Shown: positions 23,324-31,337 of the stretch, one piece after another
Position numbering within the stretch: position 1 is the stretch's first letter
How the letters are laid out: the number at the start of each line of letters is the position of its first letter
Assembly (NCBI GenBank): GCA_050331455.1
Contig: JBHJGV010000010.1
Location: 26,092-90,091 of the forward strand
Direction of reading: 5' to 3'
From: CAYUYV01 sp050331455
Lineage (GTDB): Bacteria; Pseudomonadota; Alphaproteobacteria; JAJFIK01
Length of the DNA: 64,000 bases
The notes under the pieces: generated by a model
What the model was told of the DNA's origin: nothing
The model's input: the letters and a program-made list of their open reading frames with translations, nothing else
Databases searched by the model: none
Made by a program: the position numbers and the translations under genes

Positions 23324-24628
23324 ATGAGCCATGAGGATTCCGCCGGTCAGGATCGGCCCCTTGGATTTTGCACCCGCGCCGTCCATGCCGGTGCGGCGCC
23401 CGATCCCACGACCGGCGCCCGCTCCACGCCCATCTATCAGTCCACGTCTTTCGTCTTTCAGGATGCGGACCATGCGGCCCGCTTGTTCAATCTGGAAGAA
23501 ATGGGCTTCATTTATTCCCGGATCGGTAACCCCACCTGCAACGTGCTCGAGGACCGGATCACGGCGCTCGAAGGGGGCGCCGCCTCGCTCGCTGTCGGCT
23601 CGGGCCATGCGGCCCAGGTCCTGGCATTCCATGCGCTGATGGAGCCGGGCGACGATTTCCTGGCCGGCCGGCACCTTTATGGCGGCTCCATCAACCAGTT
23701 CGGCCTCGCCTTCCAAAAATTCGGCTGGAACGTCCATTGGGTCGATGAGAGCGATCCGGACAATTTCCGGCGAGCCCTGACGCCGCGCACCAAGGCCATC
23801 TTTATCGAGAGCATCGCCAATCCGGGCGGCGTGATCAGCGACATGGCGGCCATTGCCAAGGTCGCCGAGGAGGCGGGCATCCCGCTCATCGTGGACAACA
23901 CTCTGGCGACCCCGGCCCTGTGCCGCCCGCTGGAGCACGGCGCCTCCGTGGTCGTCCATTCGGCGACGAAATTCCTGGGCGGGCATGGCAATGCCATCGC
24001 CGGTTTGATCGTGGACGGCGGCACCTTCGACTGGACGGCCTCAGGCAAGTTCCCCACGATGAGCCAGCCGAATCCGTCCTATCACGGCATGACCCTGACG
24101 GAAGCCTTCGGCCCTGTGGCCTTCATCGTGGCCTGCCGGGCCATTGGTCTGCGCGATCTCGGCCCGGCGCTGAGCCCCATGAACGCCTATTTCGTCCTGA
24201 CCGGGATCGAGACGCTGCCTCTGCGCATGCGCCAGCACTGCACCAACGCCTTGAACCTCGCCCATCACTTGGCCGCCCATGAGAAGGTGAGCTGGGTGTC
24301 CTATCCGGGCGTCGCGAGCGATCCCTATTACGCCCTGGCCCAGAAATACTGTCCGCAAGGGGCCGGCGCGGTCTTCACCTTCGGCGTGAAGGGCGGGTAC
24401 GAGGCCGGTGTGAAGCTGGTCAACAGCGTGCAGATGTTCAGCCATCTTGCCAATGTGGGCGACACGCGGAGCCTGATCATCCACCCGGCCTCCACAACGC
24501 ACCGCCAACTGACTGAAGAACAGCGTCAGGCGGCCGGGGCCGGCAACGACGTCGTGCGGGTCTCCGTCGGCATTGAGGACGCCGCCGACATCATCGCCGA
24601 CATCAACCACGCTCTCAGTCAGATCTGA
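23324..24628 (+). CDS. metY: O-acetylhomoserine sulfhydrylase-type PLP enzyme
   Basis: 434 residues of the Cys/Met-metabolism PLP family. It opens with TRAVHAGAAPDPTTGARSTP; Y-S-R-I-G-N-P-T and GSGHAAQ bind PLP phosphate. The Schiff-base lysine is in SATKFLGGHGNAIAG near residue 212. The length and the insertion around KFPTMSQPNPSYHGM match O-acetylhomoserine aminocarboxypropyltransferases and not the shorter cystathionine enzymes. It makes homocysteine (or methionine from methanethiol) from O-acetylhomoserine. AGGAGACGTCC precedes the ATG. A hairpin overlapping the stop is shared with convergent ctaA. Confidence 0.93.
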   Translation: MSHEDSAGQDRPLGFCTRAVHAGAAPDPTTGARSTPIYQSTSFVFQDADHAARLFNLEEMGFIYSRIGNPTCNVLEDRITALEGGAASLAVGSGHAAQVLAFHALMEPGDDFLAGRHLYGGSINQFGLAFQKFGWNVHWVDESDPDNFRRALTPRTKAIFIESIANPGGVISDMAAIAKVAEEAGIPLIVDNTLATPALCRPLEHGASVVVHSATKFLGGHGNAIAGLIVDGGTFDWTASGKFPTMSQPNPSYHGMTLTEAFGPVAFIVACRAIGLRDLGPALSPMNAYFVLTGIETLPLRMRQHCTNALNLAHHLAAHEKVSWVSYPGVASDPYYALAQKYCPQGAGAVFTFGVKGGYEAGVKLVNSVQMFSHLANVGDTRSLIIHPASTTHRQLTEEQRQAAGAGNDVVRVSVGIEDAADIIADINHALSQI

Positions 24629-24651
24629 CCCGGGCTCAAAGACGGGTCAGA
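24624..24651. terminator. Hairpin shared by two convergent genes
   Basis: TCTGACCCG (24624-24632), 10-base loop, CGGGTCAGA (24643-24651). The arms contain the stop codon of the metY-type gene on one strand and of ctaA on the other. No T-run on either side, so any termination is likely weak or Rho-aided. Confidence 0.5.
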
Positions 24652-25759
24652 CGGACCCGGCGGCCGGTGCGGATATCCGCGCCGGCGTCAGGCGATAGGC
24701 GGCATGGACGGCAGCCGCGAGCACAAGCACGGCGCCGGCCTGGTGGGCCACGCCAAGCGCGAGGGGCACGGCGGCAACCAGGGTCCAGATGCCCAGCAGG
24801 GCCTGCGCGGTGACGGCTGCACCCAGCAAAGCCATGGCGTGGCGGGCGGCACGGCCCAAGGGACGGCGCCAGACGAAGAGAGCGAGAGCCAGCGCTGCGA
24901 TGACAGCGCCATAGGCTGTCATGCGGTGGATGAACTGCACCGTCGCGACATTTTCAAACAGGTTCGTCCAGGCCGGCGTCATATCCCACAGTCCGGCGGG
25001 AACCAGCCCGCCATCCATGAGAGGCCACGTGTTGTAGGTCATCCCGGCATCGAGGCCCGCCACGAAGGCCCCGATCACGCATTGCAGATAGACGAGCCCG
25101 GCCAGGGCTCCCGCCGCCGCCGTCACGCCCTTGGACCCCATGCGGCCGGAAATCCGTCCCGCCGGCCCGATCAGCAGGTCGCAGGCGACCCATGTGATGC
25201 AGGCGAAAATGAACAGGGCGAGCCCCAGATGGGCGGCGAGGCGGTACTGGCTGACATCGACCCGATCCACGAGACCGCTCTGCACCATGTACCAGCCGAG
25301 GGCCCCCTGAAGGCCTCCAAGGATGAACAGGCCCCACAGGCGCAGCGCCAGGGGACGGTCCAGCTTGCGGGTGGCGTGGAAATAGAGAAGGCCGGCCAAG
25401 AATGCCGCGCCGATCAGCCGCCCCAACAGGCGATGCCCCCATTCCCAGTAGTAAATGACCTTGAACGCGGCGAGGCTCATGCCCTGGTTGATCTGCTGGT
25501 ATTCCGGGATTTGGCGGTATTTCGCGAACTCGCTTTCCCAGGCCTCGGCGCTCAAGGGGGGCAGGGCGCCGGTCACGGGCCGCCATTCGGTGATCGACAG
25601 GCCCGAATCCGTCAGCCGCGTGGCCCCGCCCACCACCACCATCGTGACCAGGAGGGCCGCCATGCCCAGCAGCCACCAGCCCACCTGTCGCCGGTGTGTC
25701 ATGATGCGGTCCCCGGTCCCCACCGTGAAATCGCATCGTATTGCATCCGTGGTCCCCAT
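24647..25759 (-). CDS. ctaA: Heme A synthase (COX15/CtaA)
   Basis: 370 residues with eight hydrophobic segments. The heme-binding histidines are seen in Y-Y-W-E-W-G-H-R-L-L-G-R, R-L-A-A-H-L-G, Q-F-I-H-R-M-T-A-Y and V-A-H-Q-A-G. The N-terminal VVVGGATRLTDSGLSITEWRP is the type-2 COX15 signature. It oxidises the methyl of heme O to give heme A for cytochrome aa3 oxidase in the inner membrane. The first ATG is 25759; MTHRRQVGWW at 25702 is an equally reasonable start because the first membrane helix follows it directly. It is divergent from the DUF2842 gene, a pairing common in alphaproteobacteria. Confidence 0.95.
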   Translation of the reverse strand: MGTTDAIRCDFTVGTGDRIMTHRRQVGWWLLGMAALLVTMVVVGGATRLTDSGLSITEWRPVTGALPPLSAEAWESEFAKYRQIPEYQQINQGMSLAAFKVIYYWEWGHRLLGRLIGAAFLAGLLYFHATRKLDRPLALRLWGLFILGGLQGALGWYMVQSGLVDRVDVSQYRLAAHLGLALFIFACITWVACDLLIGPAGRISGRMGSKGVTAAAGALAGLVYLQCVIGAFVAGLDAGMTYNTWPLMDGGLVPAGLWDMTPAWTNLFENVATVQFIHRMTAYGAVIAALALALFVWRRPLGRAARHAMALLGAAVTAQALLGIWTLVAAVPLALGVAHQAGAVLVLAAAVHAAYRLTPARISAPAAGSV

Positions 25760-25865
25760 GGTCCAACACCCCGATGGTCATATGTCGACAGACACGCAAG
25801 ACGGACGCCTCACGGCCCGTCATTCATAACATCTAGATCGATGCGATAGCAGGAGCATACGGCCC

Positions 25866-26069
25866 ATGACCATGCGGCAACGCAAACTGTTCGGAGGCGT
25901 GGCCCTCGTGGCCGGCCTCACCCTCTATATCATTCTGGTCAGTGCCTTTGTGCCGGCCCTTGTGGCCGGACAGGTCTGGCTTGAGCTTTTGCTCTATGCG
26001 GTGGCAGGGGTCGCCTGGGCTTTTCCCGTGCGCAGTCTCGTTTTGTGGATGAACAAGCCGGACGATTGA
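25866..26069 (+). CDS. DUF2842 small membrane protein
   Basis: 67 residues, two membrane helices: a basic start (M-R-Q-R-K-L) followed by FGGVALVAGLTLYIILVSAF, then L-L-L-Y-A-V-A-G-V-A-W-A-F-P-V-R-S-L-V-L-W-M. The W-x-F-P/W-x-L-P turn and the final W-M are typical of DUF2842. AGGAG precedes the ATG by 13 bases; the ATG two codons later would be closer. Function is unknown; neighbourhood with ctaA hints at the respiratory membrane. Confidence 0.88.
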   Translation: MTMRQRKLFGGVALVAGLTLYIILVSAFVPALVAGQVWLELLLYAVAGVAWAFPVRSLVLWMNKPDD

Positions 26070-26214
26070 CCGGTCCTTTATGCGCGACATGTCATGTCAG
26101 ACCGGTCGGCATGCGCCCGGGTCCCATGGCGCTGCGGCCCAACACTGTGTAAACCGGTGTCACCCAAACCAAGCGGCCCTTTGGAGGCCCCGCGCTTTGA
26201 AAGAGGACAGGTCC

Positions 26215-26295
26215 ATGGAAGCGATCATTGCTATTTTGTTGTTCGTCGTAGCCCTTTTTGTGCTGAACCGGGTGGAGTTCGGCCGCTTCGACTGA
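26215..26295 (+). CDS. 26-residue single-pass membrane microprotein
   Basis: The peptide MEAIIAILLFVVALFVLNRV ends E-F-G-R-F-D. A 15-residue hydrophobic helix is followed by an N-R-V-E-F-G-R charged tail. AAGAGGACAGGTCC places a good ribosome site before the ATG at 26215. It stops 57 bases before the sodium:solute symporter on the same strand. No named family is known to me. Its clear ribosome site, composition and spacing make it look like a real gene, perhaps an accessory subunit of the transporter; that role is inference. Confidence 0.65.
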   Translation: MEAIIAILLFVVALFVLNRVEFGRFD

Positions 26296-26352
26296 TCCGG
26301 GTCCCGCGTCCCGGTCAAGACGCCGTTTGAGGTCTGCGAGGGAGCGTCCGGC

Positions 26353-27750
26353 ATGGGTTTGGTCATTCCCGCCCTCGTGGCTTATATGCTGCTGCAAGTG
26401 GCGGTCGGAGCGTGGGCCTCACGCTTCGTCAAGACAGAAAGCGATTATCTCGTTGCCGGCCGCTCGCTCGGACTGCCCCTCGTCGCCATGTCGGTGTTCG
26501 CGACCTGGTTCGGGGCGGAGACCGTCATCGGCTCCTCCGCGGCGGTCTCGGCCGAGGGGCTTGCGGGAGGGCGGGCCGACCCGTTCGGCTACGCGCTTTG
26601 CCTGCTCGGTATGGGTCTGTTCCTGGCCTATCAACTCCGGGTACGCAATTACGTCACCATTGGTGACCTGTTCCGGGATCGCTTTTCCCGGGCGACGGAA
26701 ATCGCCGGCTCGCTTCTCTTCATCCCAAGCCTCGTGACCTGGGGGGCCGCCCAGCTCCTGGCCTTCGCCTATATCATCACGACACTGACAGGGATGGGCC
26801 TCTTTCATGCCCTGCCGCTCGTGACGGGCCTGGTCATCCTTTATACCTGGATGGGCGGTCTGCTGGGCGATGTCGTCACCGACTTCATTCAAGGCATGGT
26901 CCTGATCCTTGGCCTCATCATCCTGTGCGGCACCGTGATCGCCGCGGCCGGCGGCATTGATGTCGCGGTGTCGAGCATCACGGCGGATCAATTGCGTTTC
27001 GTGGCGCCGGACGAGTCGCTGCTTGCGCGCCTCGATATCTGGTCCGTGCCCGTCCTCGGGTCCCTCGTGTCCCAGGCTGCTTTGGCTCGGTTGCTGGCGG
27101 CGCGCACGCCCGGGATTGCGCGGAACGGAGCTTTTCTCGGCTTCGGTCTTTACATCACGGTTGGCCTGGTGCCCGTCTTCATTGCCCTGACCGCGACTCA
27201 TCTGGGTCTCGACCTCGCCGGGGGCGACCGGTTCCTCCCCGCCCTGGCCGAAACGCTGTTGCCGGCGCCCTTGTTCGTGATTTTCATGGGGGCTCTCGTC
27301 TCGGCGATCCTGTCGACCATCGACAGCACCTTTCTGACGATCTCGGCGCTGATCTCTCACAATGTGGTGACGCCGGCCTTTCCCCGCCTCACCGAGCGAC
27401 GCAAGGTGACCATCGCGCGCCTCGTCCTCCTGGCGACGGGCGTGACGGCCCTCGCAATCGCAATGGCCCAGGCTGCGAACAGCAGGAGCATCATCGACAT
27501 TCTTCTCCTGGCCGATTCCCTGGGGACGTCGGGACTTCTGGTGACGGTCCTGATCGGTCTTTATACGACGCGTTTCGGCGGACCAGCGGCCGCCCTGACC
27601 GCCTTTGCCCTCGGCGTACTCGGCTATCCGGTGGCAACCGGGCTTTTGGGCTTCGAGGCGCCCTATCTGTTCAGCCTCGCCAGTGCCCTTGCAGGCTACC
27701 TCACCGTCGCCCTTTGGCCACGACGCCGCCCAGCCGACCGATCAGTGTAG
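26353..27750 (+). CDS. Sodium:solute symporter (SSS family)
   Basis: 465 residues with about 12-13 membrane segments. The N-terminal SDYLVAGRSLGLPLVAMSVF and TWFGAETVIGSS, then LLGDVVTDFIQGMVLILGLI and FMGALVSAILSTIDSTFLTIS are the conserved SSS sodium-site regions. It imports an organic solute with sodium; the substrate is not evident from sequence. ATG at 26353 follows GAGGGAGCGTCCGGC. The preceding microprotein is probably on the same transcript. Confidence 0.9.
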   Translation: MGLVIPALVAYMLLQVAVGAWASRFVKTESDYLVAGRSLGLPLVAMSVFATWFGAETVIGSSAAVSAEGLAGGRADPFGYALCLLGMGLFLAYQLRVRNYVTIGDLFRDRFSRATEIAGSLLFIPSLVTWGAAQLLAFAYIITTLTGMGLFHALPLVTGLVILYTWMGGLLGDVVTDFIQGMVLILGLIILCGTVIAAAGGIDVAVSSITADQLRFVAPDESLLARLDIWSVPVLGSLVSQAALARLLAARTPGIARNGAFLGFGLYITVGLVPVFIALTATHLGLDLAGGDRFLPALAETLLPAPLFVIFMGALVSAILSTIDSTFLTISALISHNVVTPAFPRLTERRKVTIARLVLLATGVTALAIAMAQAANSRSIIDILLLADSLGTSGLLVTVLIGLYTTRFGGPAAALTAFALGVLGYPVATGLLGFEAPYLFSLASALAGYLTVALWPRRRPADRSV

Positions 27751-28063
27751 ATGGCTTGACCAATCGTATGCGGATGAAACGGGCCTCTGGCATCGTGCGG
27801 TCAGCGCCCGGGGGCACTTGCTTTTTGCCGCCTTGTGCTGGGCTGTTCAAATCGGTTCCAGCCCGACGCCGCTTGGGCGGACGGGGGTGCATTCATCAAT
27901 GTCTCCGAAGGCCGGCGACCGGGTCACGGGAACACATTCTCAGTATGCTTAACATCTCCGCTTAAATCGGCCTTAAGGTGTATGCGCCTAGCCTGAACGA
28001 CGGGAAAGGGGTGTCGGCGACCGGGCGGACCGTCGACACGGCGATAAAAGGGGAGACGGGTGG
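27751..28063. other. 313-base gene-free region upstream of the MarR-type regulator
   Basis: No gene is supported. The notable content is a run of CTTAA motifs at about 27949, 27962 and 27973, including a TTAA-N7-TTAA pair listed separately, and a TATGCT that might serve as -10 at 27945-27950. The remainder shows nothing recognisable. Confidence 0.5.
27963..27977 (+). promoter_or_regulatory. CtrA-like binding site
   Basis: TTAA (27963-27966), seven bases, TTAA (27974-27977). This fits the alphaproteobacterial CtrA consensus TTAA-N7-TTAAC except for G in the last place. A further TTAAC lies at 27950-27954. It is about 90 bases before the regulator's ATG. Short consensus, so chance occurrence is possible. 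Confidence 0.4.
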
Positions 28064-28597
28064 ATGTCATCAGCGACGGCGGCGGCCTACGCACGTGTGG
28101 TCGATCCCATGGATCCGTGGGCCAGCGATGAACCGCAGGACCGGTTCAGCACCTATCTTGCGGCCCTCACACTTATCGAACGGCTGCATCGCCAGCTTCT
28201 CGATGTGATCAAGGACGAACTGGAGCGCCTGGGCCGCTCCGATATTAACAGCGTCCAGGCGCTGCTGCTGTTCAATATCGGCGATTCCGAACTCACCGCG
28301 GGGGAGCTGCGCAGTCGTGGGCACTATCAGGGGTCAAACGTGTCCTACAATCTGAAAAAGCTCGTGGATCTGGGCTATCTGCGCCACGAACGCTCCGACA
28401 CCGACCGGCGCTCGGTGCGCATCAGCCTGACCCGGTCAGGCACGGAGGTGAGGGACATCGTCACGGGCCTGTTCGAGCGCCATATGAACTCGATCCGGGA
28501 GGCGGGCGGCATTTCCGACGAGGCGATCACCTCAATGAATGTGACCCTGCGTCGCCTGGAACGCTTCTGGACGGATCAGATCCGCTATCGCCTCTAG
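28064..28597 (+). CDS. ldtR: MarR-family winged-helix regulator, LdtR type
   Basis: 177 residues. The winged helix contains DINSVQALLLFNIGDSELTA, G-E-L-R-S-R-G-H-Y-Q-G-S-N-V-S-Y-N-L-K-K-L as recognition helix and a wing R-S-D-T-D-R-R-S-V-R-I-S-L-T. This exact helix-and-wing sequence style is what I recall for LdtR, a regulator conserved in Rhizobiales and relatives and linked to cell-wall and stress genes. No enzyme target is adjacent. GGGAGACGGGTGG precedes the ATG. A terminator lies at 28676. Regulated possibly by CtrA (site at 27963). Confidence 0.85.
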   Translation: MSSATAAAYARVVDPMDPWASDEPQDRFSTYLAALTLIERLHRQLLDVIKDELERLGRSDINSVQALLLFNIGDSELTAGELRSRGHYQGSNVSYNLKKLVDLGYLRHERSDTDRRSVRISLTRSGTEVRDIVTGLFERHMNSIREAGGISDEAITSMNVTLRRLERFWTDQIRYRL

Positions 28598-28675
28598 GAG
28601 CGCCGATCTAAGGGCCTGAGGAGTTGGGGCGCCCTGCAAGGGCCTTTCGGTGCGTGCATGTTCTGTGGCAAGCAT

Positions 28676-28705
28676 AACGGGCTGTCGGTTCGCCGGCCCG
28701 TTTTT
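28676..28705 (+). terminator. Intrinsic terminator or attenuator between ldtR and mgtE
   Basis: AACGGGC (28676-28682) pairs with GCCCGTT (28696-28702), with an inner CGG-TTCG-CCG mini-stem, and the T-run is 28701-28705. It ends ldtR transcription. It is only 26 bases before the mgtE start, so it could also act as an attenuator on mgtE. Confidence 0.8.
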
Positions 28706-28733
28706 CGCTTCCCCCCAAAAAGGACAAGCATTG

Positions 28734-30191
28734 GTGCCAGATCCCTCCGCCCATAGCCTCGCTTCGGTGCCCCAGCGGGCCCCCGATGCACCGCCGCCCG
28801 ACAGCGGGGATGAGCGGACTGCGGAGGACCATATGCCGCATATGGCGGATTTTGTGCTGTCGCCGGATTTCGTGCGCGCCGTGGTCGAGGCCCTGGACGC
28901 CACCGACGATGCCGAAGTGCGCCGCCTCGTGGCGCCGCTCCACGTGGCCGATGTGGCCGACCTTTTGGAAATCATCCGCCCCTTCGAACGGCGCGCCCTG
29001 ATCCGTGCACTTGGCGATGCGCTCGATCCGGAAGTCTTGTCCGAACTCGACGAGGACGTGCGCGATGACGTGCTCGCGGTGATCGAGCCGGTGGTGCTGG
29101 CCGAAGCCGTCACCGCCCTCGACAATGACGACGCGGTCTATCTGCTGGAGGACCTGGAGGAGGAGCGTCAGCAGGAAATCCTGGCCCATGTGCCGGACCG
29201 GGAGCGGGCGGCCGTCGAACTGGGTCTTCGGTATCCGGACTATACCGCCGGCCGCCTGATGCAGCGGGACGTGATCGCCGTTCCCGAATCCTGGGCCGTC
29301 GGTCAGCTGATCGATTACGCCCGCGAGACCGAAGACCTGCCTTACGAGTTTTTCGAAGTTTTCGTCGTGGACCCCATGCACCGGCCGGTGGGGACCGTGC
29401 CCCTCAGCCGGCTGTTGCGCCAGAAGCGGGATGTGGCCCTGCGCGACATTCTGGACGAGGACGCCATCACGGTCTCGGCCACGATGCTCCAAGAAGAGGC
29501 AGCGTACCTCTTCCAGCAATATCACCTGGTGTCCGCACCGGTGGTCGACGACGCGGGCCGCCTCCTCGGCATGCTGACCGTCGACGACATGATCGAGGTC
29601 ATTCAGGACGAGGCCGAGGAAGACGTGCGCGCCCTGGGCGGTGTCGGCGACGAGGGCCTGTCCGACCCGGTGCTGCGCACCATGCGCCAGCGCTTTTCCT
29701 GGCTGTTCATCAATCTGCTCACGGCTGTTCTGGCCTCGATCGTGATCAGCGTGTTCGAGCAGTCCATCGAGCAGGTGGTCGCCCTCGCGGTTCTGATGCC
29801 GATCGTCGCCTCCATGGGCGGCAATGCGGGCACCCAGACCCTGACCGTCGCGGTGCGCGCCCTGGCGACCCGGGATCTGACGCCGACCAACGCCCTGCGC
29901 ATCGTGTTCCGGGAAGGGTTGGTCGGAACGCTCAACGGCCTGACCTTCGCGGTCATCATGGGCCTTGTGGCCGTGTTCTGGTTCCAAAGTCCCATACTCG
30001 GCGTTGTGGTTGCCGTCGCCATGGTGGTCAATCTGGCCCTGGCGGGGCTGGCCGGGATCCTCATTCCCCTGTCGCTCCAGCGGGCCGGGGCCGATCCCGC
30101 CCTCGCATCGACGGTGTTCGTCACCACCGTCACCGATGTCGCCGGGTTCTTCGTTTTCCTGGGTCTTGCGAGTATCGTGCTGATCGGATGA
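28734..30191 (+). CDS. mgtE: Magnesium transporter MgtE
   Basis: 485 residues. The cytoplasmic N domain has helical repeats (LHVADVADLLEIIRPFERR). A paired CBS region runs about residues 160-285 and includes LPYEFFEVFVVD and LLGMLTVDDMIEVI. The membrane domain starts near 305 (RFSWLFINLLTAVLASIVIS) and has the pore signature MPIVASMGGNAGTQTLTVAVRAL. Magnesium enters through this channel, gated by the N and CBS domains. The start is TTG 28731 or GTG 28734, 7-10 bases after AAGGAC; no ATG fits. The acidic, proline-rich first 30 residues are variable in the family. Confidence 0.93.
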   Translation: MPDPSAHSLASVPQRAPDAPPPDSGDERTAEDHMPHMADFVLSPDFVRAVVEALDATDDAEVRRLVAPLHVADVADLLEIIRPFERRALIRALGDALDPEVLSELDEDVRDDVLAVIEPVVLAEAVTALDNDDAVYLLEDLEEERQQEILAHVPDRERAAVELGLRYPDYTAGRLMQRDVIAVPESWAVGQLIDYARETEDLPYEFFEVFVVDPMHRPVGTVPLSRLLRQKRDVALRDILDEDAITVSATMLQEEAAYLFQQYHLVSAPVVDDAGRLLGMLTVDDMIEVIQDEAEEDVRALGGVGDEGLSDPVLRTMRQRFSWLFINLLTAVLASIVISVFEQSIEQVVALAVLMPIVASMGGNAGTQTLTVAVRALATRDLTPTNALRIVFREGLVGTLNGLTFAVIMGLVAVFWFQSPILGVVVAVAMVVNLALAGLAGILIPLSLQRAGADPALASTVFVTTVTDVAGFFVFLGLASIVLIG

Positions 30192-30247
30192 CATGGCATC
30201 CCCGCGCGGCCAAAGGGCGGGCATGTCCAAACCGGGAGTTGATCGCC

Positions 30248-31255
30248 GTGATCGCGCAGACCTCATTGTTCCGGACCCTTTCGCGCCACGCCGGTGCCCA
30301 CACCGTTTTCGCCCTGTGCGTTTTGGCTGTTTGCGTTCTCGTGCCGGCTGCGCCGGCGGGCGCCGCGGACGGATCCTGGCGCTCGGCCCGGCCCATGGAG
30401 ACCGCCCGCTCCAATTCCGGCAGTGCGGTCCATAAGGGGGAGATCTACGTGGCGGGGGGCGCCAGCGTGCTCGGTGCCCGGGACGTGTTCGAGGTCTTCG
30501 ATCCCTTTTCGGAAATCTGGCGGCCCCTGCCGGCCCTGCCCGAGGGGCGGGAGCAGTTCGGCATGGCGACCCTTGGCGACCGGGTCTATATCGCCGGCGG
30601 CTATGGCAAGGACAGTTTGGCGCCCCGTGCAGATCTTTGGATGTATGATGTGCCGTCGGGTCGCTGGCTCACCGGGCCTTCGTTGCCCGATGCCCGGGCC
30701 GGTCACAGCATGGTTGCCGCGGGGGGCAAGCTTTATGTCCTGGGCGGCCTCGCCGCGGGCGCCGCGCCCCGGAGCGCCCCGGTGTTTGCCTTCGACCCCC
30801 GGACCAGCAATTGGTCCGCCATGCCCTGGCAATTGCCCCAGCCGCGGGGTGACGCGGCAACGGTCACCGATGGCGGCCGCTTCATCTATGTCCTGGGCGG
30901 ACGCAGCGGGAAGGGACCCATCGCCCGGGTCGACCGGCTGGATCTTGACTCCGGCACATGGGAGCGCCTTGCCGACATGCCGCGGGCCCGGTCGGGCCAT
31001 ACCGCTGCGCTGATCGACGGGCGGATCCATGTCACCGGCGGCGTGGCGGCCGAGGCCTTCAAAACCTATGCCGACCATGACGTGTTTGATCTACGCCTTG
31101 GGCGGTGGACGCAGGCGGCGCCCCTGCCGACGCCGCGCCACGGCCTCGTCTCCGCGGCCATCGGTGAAAGCTGGTATGTCATCGGCGGCGGCTCCGGCGC
31201 GGGTTTCTTTACCGTGTTCACCGAGGCCGATGCGGTCGAAGTGTTTGAACCCTGA
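30248..31255 (+). CDS. Secreted kelch-repeat beta-propeller protein
   Basis: 335 residues from GTG at 30248, which follows GGGAG by 10 bases. A signal peptide (F-A-L-C-V-L-A-V-C-V-L-V-P-A-A-P-A-G-A-A) ends near residue 40. Six kelch units follow, each with a G-G doublet and a later Trp: I-Y-V-A-G-G, V-Y-I-A-G-G-Y-G, L-Y-V-L-G-G-L, I-Y-V-L-G-G-R, I-H-V-T-G-G and W-Y-V-I-G-G-G. The count fits one six-bladed propeller. The likely location is periplasm or surface; ligand unknown. It starts 57 bases after mgtE and may share its transcript. Confidence 0.88.
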   Translation: MIAQTSLFRTLSRHAGAHTVFALCVLAVCVLVPAAPAGAADGSWRSARPMETARSNSGSAVHKGEIYVAGGASVLGARDVFEVFDPFSEIWRPLPALPEGREQFGMATLGDRVYIAGGYGKDSLAPRADLWMYDVPSGRWLTGPSLPDARAGHSMVAAGGKLYVLGGLAAGAAPRSAPVFAFDPRTSNWSAMPWQLPQPRGDAATVTDGGRFIYVLGGRSGKGPIARVDRLDLDSGTWERLADMPRARSGHTAALIDGRIHVTGGVAAEAFKTYADHDVFDLRLGRWTQAAPLPTPRHGLVSAAIGESWYVIGGGSGAGFFTVFTEADAVEVFEP

Positions 31256-31337
31256 CGGCTTGCCCGTAACCGGCGACTCGTCCCAGCATTGACCCCATGT
31301 CATCCGTTGACCATGCCGCCACTGGGGGGCCGCACCC

